From contig JAGKSB010000002.1 in assembly GCA_017942165.1 (NCBI GenBank), positions 1 through 64,000 of the forward strand: a stretch of DNA of 64,000 nucleotides, written 5' to 3'. Positions within the stretch are counted from its first letter, which is position 1. Each line of letters begins with the position of its first letter. The DNA comes from Rhinopithecimicrobium faecis (GTDB lineage Bacteria; Bacteroidota; Bacteroidia; Sphingobacteriales; Sphingobacteriaceae). Shown here piece after piece: positions 30,501 through 36,682 of the stretch. Position numbers and translations under genes: made by a program. Under the pieces are notes generated by a model, which saw only the letters and a program-made list of their open reading frames with translations, had not been told where the DNA came from and ran no database searches.

Positions 30501-30590
30501 CAATTCTTGCCATTCCGTCTGCTGTGCAAATGCAGGTGTGGAGAGTAAACTCAGCGCAAAACCTACTTTATAAATGTTTTTAAACATCAT
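27552..30590 (-). CDS. Secreted TPR-repeat protein, 1,012 residues
   Basis: A signal peptide (about 1-22, LLSTPAFAQQ) is followed by about 25 tetratricopeptide-like helices over the whole length. Their family spacing is of the kind AYFQIGRSYYEKQDYVKTIEWF. No enzymatic motif is visible. It is probably periplasmic or outer-membrane associated and a scaffold for the barrel encoded 8 bp downstream. It is the first gene of the operon (TPR, barrel, HU/SPOR, ExbB, ExbD, TonB, FolC). The promoter is not clear in the AT-rich region upstream. Function unknown, though the repeated linkage suggests envelope assembly or energised transport. Confidence 0.85.
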   Translation of the reverse strand: MMFKNIYKVGFALSLLSTPAFAQQTEWQELNKAYKTGMELFERGKFSSAAKQFDKVESLRTKSTLQLDETEELSLLKEHVRFYQAICALELGDSNAESLFHKYIKDFPASPNAKAAYFQIGRSYYEKQDYVKTIEWFSKIDSKNLAGRENTEYRFKLAYAYFNTKNYRDAKPLFEALKDSKTPYQEASIYYYAYLAYLDEEYKTALNEFERLNGSKTYENSYPYYITALYFLDKRYDDVLSYALPILQNTKQENETEIFRIVAATYFIKGDLKASKNYYDKFQAQDQGKTQNNQDSYQIGYIAYKLGDYKKTIVELEKMTEPDAYYQSAMITLGDAFIKTGNKQAARNAFFRASKLEFDAALQEEGLFNYAKLSYELEFHQVALAATQEYLKTYPQSKRQEDAKTLLAEVLLSTKNYREAVDILETITKRGKEASAAYQKVTYYRGLEFYNERAFENAISLFLRSEQNRYDEEIYALSTYWKAEAMYEVRKYGEAVTNFNKFLRLPAASKTDVYSYANYALAYAAFRNDNYNTSANYFERFLATGGTKGLEVNTRNDAIARLGDSYFSLKNYGKALTQYDRLIAAKAQSQDYALFQRGIIQGLQGNPTGKVATLRSVLERFPTSNYADDISFEVPYTYFLQGQYDQAIAGLQEMVTKYPRSSYVPRALVTIGLVQYNQDNNDAALATFQRVVEQYSTTDEAKQAMRSIENIYLDKGDATGYIRYATGTNIGNLSTSEQDNLTFSAANTLFARGEYKGAVEAVNAYFDKFPKPIQEKYARFVRAESNAALGKSTEALHDYNIILNDWTSAYTERALVSVSKLYLKDKKYNEATQHLKKLELTSEYKSNYSYAINNLMVAYYEIGDMKEALNYTTAVKNYEKSSEEEISRAYLYAGKVYTKNGKRAEALKEYNLAALKGRTAYAAEARYLVGVSQLEDKQYDKAIATAFDVSDSFSSYDYWVAKAFILMADAYAAKGDAFQAKTTLESVIENYEGNDDILPTAKERLQKLNKKK

Positions 30591-30796
30591 CTGATTTGAT
30601 CTATATATATTTAAAACGTCTTCGAATTATGAATGGAGAATAGTTTTCCCCCTATTTTAAGCAAAATTAATTCCATTAATTGGATAATTCACTATGATAT
30701 TACTAAATAAATAGTAAATGTAATAGTATTTGAGAAAAGATAGTAATAATAATACAATTACCCTTATTTAGGATGTTAAATTATGCTAAAAAAAAA

Positions 30797-30821
30797 TGTC
30801 CGATTTAAAATAAATCGGACA
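30797..30821 (-). terminator. Terminator after pyrB
   Basis: The stem TGTCCGATTTA/TAAATCGGACA, with a 3-nt loop, is followed on the minus strand by nine T. It lies 28 bp past the pyrB stop. The rest of 30591-30848 is AT-rich with no gene and includes the unlocated promoter of the TPR operon. Confidence 0.9.
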
Positions 30822-30848
30822 CTAAAATAGTATTGCTATTGGTTGTTA

Positions 30849-31787
30849 TTAGCCACGCTTACCAGCTAATAAATAAAGTGCTGCCATACGTACAGCGACA
30901 CCATTTTCCACCTGATCTAAGATAATAGAATGCTTGCTATCGGCTACATCCGAGGTAATCTCTACCCCCCGGTTTATAGGACCTGGGTGCATAATCGTAA
31001 TCTCATGATCTAGTGATTCTAAAATTTCTTTATTTAATCCATATAACATGGTGTATTCACGAATCGATGGGAAGTAAGCGATATCTTGACGCTCCAGCTG
31101 AATGCGTAGCATATTGGCTACATCACACCAGTTTAAAGCTTTACGCAGGTCATGCTCCACTTTCACACCTAATGATTTAATATATTTTGGAATTAATGTC
31201 GTAGGCCCACAGACCATAACTTCAGCCCCTTGCTTTTGTAAGCATAGAATATTGGACAAGGCCACACGGGAGTGGGTGATATCTCCAATAATTGCCACTT
31301 TACGACCTGCGACATCACCATAACGTTCCCGAATAGAAAAAGAATCTAAGAGGGCTTGCGTAGGGTGTTCGTGCGCCCCATCACCAGCATTCACAATCTG
31401 TGCATTGACATGTTTACTCAGAAACACTCCAGCTCCAGCATGCGGATGACGCATCACGACCATATCCACTTTCATGGCTAAGATATTATTTACGGTATCA
31501 ATTAGCGTCTCCCCTTTACTTACAGAAGAAGAAGAGGCTGCAAAATTGATGGTATCTGCCGACAGGCGTTTTTCGGCTAATTCAAAAGAAAGACGTGTAC
31601 GGGTAGAATTTTCAAAAAATACGTTCGCAATGGTAATATCACGAAGGGAAGGCACCTTCTTTATTGGTCGGTTTAAGATTTCTTTAAAGTTACTGGCAGT
31701 ATCCAAGATCAGTTGGATATCGTTTTCATTTAAATCTTTAATACCTAAAAGATGGCGCGTACTTAATTGTTCAGCTGCAGATGACAT
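30849..31787 (-). CDS. pyrB: Aspartate carbamoyltransferase catalytic subunit
   Basis: A 312-residue enzyme making carbamoyl-aspartate in pyrimidine synthesis. The carbamoyl-phosphate site is FFENSTRTRLSFE, the aspartate-side loops are HEHPTQALLD and MLRIQLERQD, and the MHPGPINRGVEI loop is present. No regulatory subunit gene (pyrI) is nearby. It is 28 bp downstream of pyrR and cotranscribed with it, so the 4.2-kb island at the start of pyrR affects pyrB as well. Confidence 0.95.
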   Translation of the reverse strand: MSSAAEQLSTRHLLGIKDLNENDIQLILDTASNFKEILNRPIKKVPSLRDITIANVFFENSTRTRLSFELAEKRLSADTINFAASSSSVSKGETLIDTVNNILAMKVDMVVMRHPHAGAGVFLSKHVNAQIVNAGDGAHEHPTQALLDSFSIRERYGDVAGRKVAIIGDITHSRVALSNILCLQKQGAEVMVCGPTTLIPKYIKSLGVKVEHDLRKALNWCDVANMLRIQLERQDIAYFPSIREYTMLYGLNKEILESLDHEITIMHPGPINRGVEITSDVADSKHSIILDQVENGVAVRMAALYLLAGKRG

Positions 31788-31815
31788 GTTATGGCTTTTT
31801 CAAAAATTTCAATTG

Positions 31816-32361
31816 TTAGACTTCTTCGGTGATCAGATGGATACTATCCTGATCATCTTCTTCTTTCCATTGTACAAGGACTTTTTGGGAATCTATGGAA
31901 TCCACTTGAATACCTATATAATCTGGTTGAATAGGAATTTGACGTGAGAATCGGCGATCTACTAACACGAGCAGCTCTATTTTCTCAGAACGACCAAAGG
32001 CTTGCATAGCATCCATCGCAGAGCGAATGGTACGCCCCGTCCAGAGTACATCATCAATAAGAATGACACTTTTACCTTCAACAATAAAGTCAATATGGGT
32101 ACTATTTGCTAAGATGGGACCTGTTCCTTTTCTTCTAAAATCATCACGATAAAAGGTGATATCTAACGCGCCCAAAGGGACATCAACGCCTAACATCGCT
32201 TTCAGCTCATGTACGATACGTTTCGCTAAATAGGTTCCTCGAGGCTGTATTCCAATAAGTACTGCCTGCGAGAAATCACCGTGGTTTTCAATTAACTGTC
32301 TACACAGTCGTTGGATAGTGATTTGAAATTTGGGACCGTCTAATAAAATCGATTGTTTCAT
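31816..32361 (-). CDS. pyrR: PyrR-type bifunctional pyrimidine regulator/uracil phosphoribosyltransferase
   Basis: A 181-residue phosphoribosyltransferase-fold protein. The PRPP loop VILIDDVLWTGRTIRSA is near 96-112, and the PyrR-like region IQPRGTYLAKRI is at about 42-53. In Firmicutes PyrR attenuates pyr mRNA; in Bacteroidota the pyrR-pyrB pair is common and the mechanism less certain. The reading frame is full length, but the first 21 bases are part of a 24-bp direct repeat whose second copy is at 36550-36573. The natural promoter and 5' leader have been separated by the island. The new upstream sequence has no clear TAnnTTTG. Confidence 0.9.
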   Translation of the reverse strand: MKQSILLDGPKFQITIQRLCRQLIENHGDFSQAVLIGIQPRGTYLAKRIVHELKAMLGVDVPLGALDITFYRDDFRRKGTGPILANSTHIDFIVEGKSVILIDDVLWTGRTIRSAMDAMQAFGRSEKIELLVLVDRRFSRQIPIQPDYIGIQVDSIDSQKVLVQWKEEDDQDSIHLITEEV

Positions 32362-32362
32362 T
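32339..32362. repeat. 24-bp direct repeat, copy at pyrR start (att-like, left)
   Basis: Identical over 24 bp to 36550-36573 and mismatching immediately outside at both ends. On the minus strand it reads AATG followed by codons 2-7 of pyrR and the first two bases of codon 8. It looks like one of two attachment-site copies made by site-specific integration at the pyrR start. Confidence 0.9.
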
Positions 32363-32440
32363 GATTTTTATGTAACTTACTGATTATAAGTATATTTTAT
32401 TACTAAGGTGTACAATAAAGTGTGCAAAAAACTGATGTTA

Positions 32441-32929
32441 CTATTTTTTGGTCATTTTCGAGTACTGCCTTTGTAGTTGCAAATCTCTTAAAAAATCATC
32501 AGAATCCCTATCGAATTTTTCGTGTTTTTTAGAATTATTAATAAACAGCTCATTATAAACTTCTTTTGCAATAAGTTTCACGTTTGATGCAAGTATGTCT
32601 GAATTGATATTAGTTCCTTTTTTTAAATTGTTATATTCAATAATATCGTAAACTTTAGTGCGTGCGTAAACCTCTTTACCATGTTCTTCTTGATTTACCC
32701 TTTAAGTCATTAAACCTCTCTTCAATTTTTTGAGTTGGAAATAATTAATTTCCAGATTTCCCTCCTTATAACTATAGCTTTCACCTTGAGACATATCTTT
32801 ATCAATCAAGCATAGAATATTCTCAAACTGATTTAATGTATACAATACATTACTATTATCAAATGTAATTCCATATAGATTACGTATTAAATAATATTTA
32901 GTATTATTAAGGTTTATATTTACAAATAA
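32441..32929 (-). pseudogene. Broken gene of unknown function, interrupted by one in-frame TAA
   Basis: On the minus strand one frame stays open for 163 codons except for a TAA at 32702-32704. The first part reads KYYLIRNLYGITFDNSNVLY and later LEINYFQLKKLKRG. After the stop the same frame continues as NQEEHGKEVYARTKVYDII and ends QRQYSKMTKK. Protein-like composition on both sides of a single stop indicates a point nonsense mutation. No convincing start codon exists upstream, so the 5' end is also lost. The C-terminal helix-rich, Lys/Asp-rich part looks like a mobilisation or phage accessory protein, but I do not recognise it. Confidence 0.55.
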
Positions 32930-32950
32930 TTAAGTATGAGAATTTTAAAG

Positions 32951-32975
32951 TCTAGGGTAGATTAACCACCCTAGA
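32951..32975 (-). terminator. Hairpin after the 146-residue island gene
   Basis: An 8-bp stem, TCTAGGGT/ACCCTAGA, with a 9-nt loop starts 8 bp past the stop codon. The following minus-strand bases are AT-rich but lack a long T run, so termination strength is uncertain. Confidence 0.5.
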
Positions 32976-32983
32976 CAAATTCA

Positions 32984-33424
32984 CTATGAAGCTTGTAAGT
33001 ATCCGTCTCCCCAGTAATTAACAATCATTTTAATGACTGGTAGAGCCTTTTTATCCACCTTACTGAAATAAGTATAACCCTTTTCTTTAAGCCATACTAA
33101 ATAGAAGAAATCTCTAAACACGCTTAGTAAGCTATTCGAATATAGTTTAGTGTGAACCCTCCTTCCATATTTAACTTCCTGTATATAGCTAATTATATCC
33201 CCATCAAGAGTATCGAAATTAGCTTTTAGATATTTTGAAAAACAAATACCTACTGATATTTCAGGTTGTAGACCATCGGGAATTTCATATCCGTATGATT
33301 TGGCCACCAAAGTAAAAAGATGATTAAATTCATTTTGCACCAAAAAATATCCACTTCTATTAGGAGCCATCCTAACACATTTTCTACCTAACTGGTAGGT
33401 CTCTTTTGTAATTGCTAGTTTCAT
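32984..33424 (-). CDS. Unknown island protein, 146 residues
   Basis: I do not recognise this protein. It is 146 residues, basic at the start (TKETYQLGRKCVRMAPNRSG), with an aromatic-rich helical second half (VFRDFFYLVWLKEKGYTYF). It has no signal peptide or membrane helix. A good promoter lies about 310 bp upstream (33736-33767), so it would have an unusually long leader, crossed by a convergent promoter. It is the only intact non-transposase gene in the island. The length and coding-like composition make it likely real. An accessory or phage-type regulator is a guess only. Confidence 0.6.
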   Translation of the reverse strand: MKLAITKETYQLGRKCVRMAPNRSGYFLVQNEFNHLFTLVAKSYGYEIPDGLQPEISVGICFSKYLKANFDTLDGDIISYIQEVKYGRRVHTKLYSNSLLSVFRDFFYLVWLKEKGYTYFSKVDKKALPVIKMIVNYWGDGYLQAS

Positions 33425-33584
33425 TGTATTTCATTGAATTAGACTATTAGTAATTTTTTAAAATCTTAGTCTTACCCCCAAGAATAACATGATACTAAAC
33501 CTTTTATTACTTTTATTTTACCTAGTTACACAAAATAATTTTAAAAAAAATTGTAAAAGATTTTTTATAATAACAAATGATGCT

Positions 33585-33592
33585 TACCTTTG
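33585..33592 (+). promoter_or_regulatory. Plus-strand -7 element pointing against the island gene's leader
   Basis: TACCTTTG followed by GCAGTACC closely resembles the rRNA-type promoter P1 at 245-252 (TACCTTTG then GCAGTCCC). The -33 is weak (TTTT at 33561-33564). No ORF lies downstream. The transcript would run into 33601-33740 and would be antisense to the leader of the 146-residue gene. A 6-bp hairpin, CACGTT/AACGTG, lies at about 33679-33697. Confidence 0.45.
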
Positions 33593-33735
33593 CAGTACCA
33601 ACTAAAAAGAACGATAAGAAATTCCTTTTTGAAAAAAGACTTATCACAACATTTGAAGAGGCTGTCAACCTCGGCTCACGTTTAGTAAGAACGTGTGATT
33701 TATGACTTTAAAATTTTACGTTTGTTGATAAGACA

Positions 33736-33767
33736 CAAATGTAAGGTTTTATTTTGTCATTTCCAAA
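33736..33767 (-). promoter_or_regulatory. Promoter of the 146-residue island gene
   Basis: The minus strand has TTTG (33764-33767), 20 nt, and TACATTTG (33736-33743), a textbook match. It faces the plus-strand promoter at 33585 from about 150 bp away. The 33425-33883 stretch otherwise has no gene. Confidence 0.7.
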
Positions 33768-33883
33768 TTTATTTGCAAATTTCTCTGCACATAGAAAAAT
33801 ACGGATCATACTGAAAGTTTGGGGGATGAAAATAATTAAGCATACAATGGATCATAACCAAAAGTTGTGGAGCACAGATTATT

Positions 33884-34852
33884 TTAGGCATATAATTTCG
33901 CCAATCTAAAAAGAAAAAAGTCAATGTTACGGACACCTCTTAGCTTGGCTCTGAAAGATTTTATTTTAGCATTTAAGGATTCAGCCGAAGCATTTGTTGA
34001 CCGATTATCGAAGTAATTTAAGATTGTTTTATAATGCAATTGAATGGTTCTTGAGATGGTGTTAAAGGATTGGAAACCGCATAGTCGAACCTTTTCATGC
34101 CACTTGGCTAAGCGCGTCATTCCATATAGTTTATCTGGACTATTCTCAAAGATATTACTCAACTCTATGCTCAGGTTATAAGCTCTTTTTAGATCAGGAT
34201 ACCGCTCGAATAACACTTCTGCTCGTACCTTTTGAGAATCGGTCCACTTGGAAGCCCGTTTATAAAGCACATAACGACTTCGTGCTAATAGTTGTTTATG
34301 TGTATCACCATTGGAAAGTATTTCTGGAAGGTATTCTTTTTTCTGACGTCGGCACTTTTCTATACGTATATTCTCTTCATCCAATGCCTGCCATCTATAT
34401 TTAATACGCATTTCCTGCAGCGCTTCTATGGCTAAGCGTTGAACGTGAAAGCGATCCGTTACGCGCACAGCATAAGGGAAGGCGCGTTTGACAATCAATT
34501 CCATGTTAGCAGCCATATCTAATGTCACCTCCGCGACTCTATTACGTTTATTTTGAGGTATTTTAGCCAATACTTCCAACACATCACTTGCGCGAGTTCC
34601 TGCTACAATAGCCACAATAGCCCCCTTTTTTCCTTTAGCAGCTTTGTTGGTAAGTATGGTGTAAAGCTCTCCATGAGACAAGCTGGTCTCATCGATTGAT
34701 AATTTGGAACCTAAATTTTCAGGGAATAAAAGATATTTGTGGGCATGGACTTTTTGATCCCATTGTTGAAAATCGGGATTATTATTGCGGTATAGACGAC
34801 GTAACTTTCGACCATTAACGCCGTAAAATTCACCAATAGTATGGATGCTATT
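33884..34852 (-). CDS. ISAon1/ISL3-like transposase, catalytic ORF
   Basis: The frame is open for 322 codons and carries the DDE catalytic domain: the first Asp in LSIDETSLSHGE, the second in VTLDMAANM, and the Glu in NASAESLNAKIKSF. The first ATG in this frame (34681) lies after the first catalytic Asp, so the full enzyme must come from a shift out of the upstream ORF. The frame is +1 relative to that ORF and overlaps its end at 34848-34852. Two-ORF transposases of this kind are common in Bacteroidota. The element's inverted repeats could not be fixed by eye. Confidence 0.85.
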   Translation of the reverse strand, partial: NSIHTIGEFYGVNGRKLRRLYRNNNPDFQQWDQKVHAHKYLLFPENLGSKLSIDETSLSHGELYTILTNKAAKGKKGAIVAIVAGTRASDVLEVLAKIPQNKRNRVAEVTLDMAANMELIVKRAFPYAVRVTDRFHVQRLAIEALQEMRIKYRWQALDEENIRIEKCRRQKKEYLPEILSNGDTHKQLLARSRYVLYKRASKWTDSQKVRAEVLFERYPDLKRAYNLSIELSNIFENSPDKLYGMTRLAKWHEKVRLCGFQSFNTISRTIQLHYKTILNYFDNRSTNASAESLNAKIKSFRAKLRGVRNIDFFLFRLAKLYA

Positions 34853-35213
34853 CGGGCTCGTATTGATTGACCTCTTTTAAAAAATCCGCAAATTCCTGTG
34901 TCATTCGCGTTCCTTTTGCAACTAAATTCCAGTCTCTATAAACTACAGACTCGGTCTCTTCATTATACCATCGGCGACGTTTGATATTCAACATAACAAC
35001 CTGTCCGCGCATGGGGAAATCTTGAAGGTGCGCATCTTTGAAAAAACCTTTAGAAATTAGTTTTTGACCGATATATTCTGCAGGAATTTCATTACGTTCT
35101 TCTAAGGTAATATGCAACACTTCTGCGATCTCATGAATAGCTACTAATTCGAAGTTGTCAACAAGAAAATCCGGAAGGATATATTTTACGAAAGCAGAAA
35201 ATGGTAATGACAT
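34848..35213 (-). CDS. ISAon1-like transposase, N-terminal ORF
   Basis: A 121-residue protein with the usual N-terminal region of these transposases: FVKYILPDFLVDNFELV, then MRGQVVMLNIKRRRWYNEET. It ends QYEPE at a TAG where the catalytic frame overlaps. Separately encoded or joined by a +1 shift, it provides the DNA-binding part. It starts 83 bp from the IS3 orfA, divergently. Confidence 0.85.
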   Translation of the reverse strand: MSLPFSAFVKYILPDFLVDNFELVAIHEIAEVLHITLEERNEIPAEYIGQKLISKGFFKDAHLQDFPMRGQVVMLNIKRRRWYNEETESVVYRDWNLVAKGTRMTQEFADFLKEVNQYEPE

Positions 35214-35296
35214 ATTGGGCTATTTTTTAAAACTGGAGTTGCTAACTTAGTCTGCATATCAAGTTAAGAATACTAAAATATCTTAAATTTAAAATA

Positions 35297-35596
35297 ATGA
35301 CAAAAGTCCGTAAGAAATACGATCGCGTTTTTAAAGATCGCGCTGTTGAACTAATCAAACACAGGGAAAATCTTTCTGAATTGGGACGTGAACTAGGAAT
35401 CTCAGCCGCTCAATTATATAAATGGCGTAAAGAGTCAGCTGAATTTGGATCTATTAGTTTTCTTGGTAATGGCAATTTGAAGCAGACACCAGAGCAAGAG
35501 CGCATAAACTCTCTAGAGAAAAAGCTTAAGGAATCAGAATTGGAGCTTGAGATCTTAAAAAAGGTCATAGGCATCTTTTCCAAGAGCGATCATTAA
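35297..35596 (+). CDS. IS3 family transposase OrfA
   Basis: A 99-residue helix-turn-helix protein (LSELGRELGISAAQLYKWRKE, about 24-44) with a leucine-zipper-like tail (INSLEKKLKESELELEILKK). A slippery A-AAA-AAG at 35557-35563 lies in the correct phase for the -1 frameshift used by IS3 elements to make the OrfAB transposase. OrfA alone is intact. Confidence 0.92.
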   Translation: MTKVRKKYDRVFKDRAVELIKHRENLSELGRELGISAAQLYKWRKESAEFGSISFLGNGNLKQTPEQERINSLEKKLKESELELEILKKVIGIFSKSDH

Positions 35597-36444
35597 TATA
35601 TAGTTTTATCAAAGAGCATAAACAACTATATCCGATTGAAAAGATGTGCAAGGTTCTAGAGGTCAGTTCTAGAAGCTATTATGCTTGGCAGGTCCGCTCT
35701 AAGCAGGATAAAAGTAATAAAATCAGCATTCTTGAAAACAAAATTCAAACTGTCTATTTAGATAAAAAGCAACGATATGGTAGTCTAAGAATAACTGCGG
35801 AATTGTTAGATTCCGGTATTAAGGTTTCTAGAACCACGGTTGCTAAGTATATGAAGAATATGGGACTACGTAGTAAAATAGGTAAGAAATTTAAGGTAAC
35901 TACCGATTCAAAACATTCACATAAAATAATCGACAATGTGTTAGAACGTAATTTCCGACCTTCGGAGCCCTCTAAAGCTTGGGTATCTGATATTACTTAT
36001 ATTCATACCAAGGAAGGATTTTTATATCTCACGGCTGTTCTAGATTTATACGATCGTAAATGTATTGGTTGGAGTGTTAGTGATAGCATGAAAACTGAAG
36101 AAACTTCATTAGCAACTTGGAAAATGGCCCTTAAAAACCGTAAACTATCTACCGATTTACTCTTTCATTCCGATCGTGGAGTATAATACGCATGTAAAAA
36201 ATTTAGCAATACGTTAGATTCATATAAAGTTGTAACAAGAAGTTTGAGTAGAAAAGGGAACTGTTGGGATAATGCTGTAGAGGAGAGTTTCTTCAAAACG
36301 CTGAAATCAGAACAAATTTATGGAAACAAATTGGTTTCTAAAGATCAGATGAGGGCTGAATTATTCGAATATATAGAGATCTGGTATAATCGAGAACGCC
36401 GCCATTCAACATTGGGAAACCTTACAATAGAACAATTTAATTAA
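35557..36444 (+). pseudogene. IS3 family transposase OrfB, killed by one nonsense codon
   Basis: From the slippery site the -1 frame runs without stops through SFIKEHKQLYPIEKM into the integrase core: first Asp in WVSDITYI, second in HSDRGV. A TAA then sits at 36184-36186 where relatives have a Gln codon (HSDRGVQY). The same frame continues YACKKF to NAVEESFF, bringing the catalytic Glu exactly 35 codons past the second Asp when the stop is counted. It ends LTIEQFN. One CAA-to-TAA change explains everything, so the copy is inactive unless the stop is suppressed. Confidence 0.9.
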
Positions 36445-36530
36445 AAAGAACAATATCTTAAAAAAACTGATTAACTAATACTGCCGATTTTATTTGCAAG
36501 TCCACGTTTGAAAACACATTTTTGATTCAT

Positions 36531-36572
36531 TTAAAGACAGAAAAAAACTTCTAATAAAATCGATTGTTTCAT
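36531..36572 (-). other. Stranded 5' fragment of pyrR (13-codon dead-end ORF)
   Basis: On the minus strand, behind the old pyrR promoter, ATG opens MKQSILL exactly as in pyrR, then diverges (EVFFCL) and stops at 36531. It is the right-hand product of the island insertion. Confidence 0.75.
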
Positions 36573-36573
36573 T
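36550..36573. repeat. 24-bp direct repeat, far copy (att-like, right)
   Basis: Perfect match to 32339-32362. The flanking bases differ on both sides (T against G before, A against G after), so 24 bp is the full extent. Confidence 0.9.
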
Positions 36574-36588
36574 ATGGGAATGTTTAAG

Positions 36589-36596
36589 CAAACCTA
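36589..36596 (-). promoter_or_regulatory. Ancestral pyrR promoter, now 4.2 kb from pyrR
   Basis: The minus strand reads TATAGTAGGTTTGC, identical to the nrnA promoter core, 16 nt before the stranded ATG. It matches TAnnTTTG. The -33 region is poor, as for nrnA. It lies between the DUF2723 terminator and the island. Confidence 0.65.
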
Positions 36597-36637
36597 CTAT
36601 ATTTTTTTTAAATTCGAAGTAAAGCTGCCAATATTTT

Positions 36638-36677
36638 TAAAAAAAAGCGGCTGCTTCCTTTGCAGGAAACAGCCGCT
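36638..36677 (-). terminator. Terminator after the DUF2723 gene
   Basis: On the minus strand the stem AGCGGCTG-TTTCC pairs with its complement (36646-36677) and is followed by a run of T. It begins 6 bp past the stop at 36683. Confidence 0.9.
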
Positions 36678-36682
36678 AACTA

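Larger units (their letters stand above)
32363..36549. mobile_element. 4.2-kb island inserted at the start codon of pyrR
   Basis: The segment is bounded by the 24-bp direct repeats. It contains a nonsense-broken gene, a 146-residue unknown gene with its own promoter, a convergent plus-strand promoter, an ISAon1-like element and an IS3 element, and nothing housekeeping. Removing it with one repeat copy would rejoin pyrR to a short leader and a TATAGTAGGTTTGC promoter at normal spacing. A 24-bp repeat is far longer than IS target duplications, which suggests a tyrosine-recombinase element. No recombinase gene remains, so it is either a decayed or a non-autonomous element. Confidence 0.7.

Noticed and set aside
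33601..33740. A tRNA or other folded RNA gene downstream of the plus-strand island promoter
   Set aside because: No cloverleaf or known fold; only short hairpins of 4-6 bp are visible.
35214..36500. Exact inverted repeats and target duplications of the two IS elements
   Set aside because: Only weak similarity (GCATATCAAGTTA against GCAGTATTAGTTA) was found by eye, so boundaries were not called.
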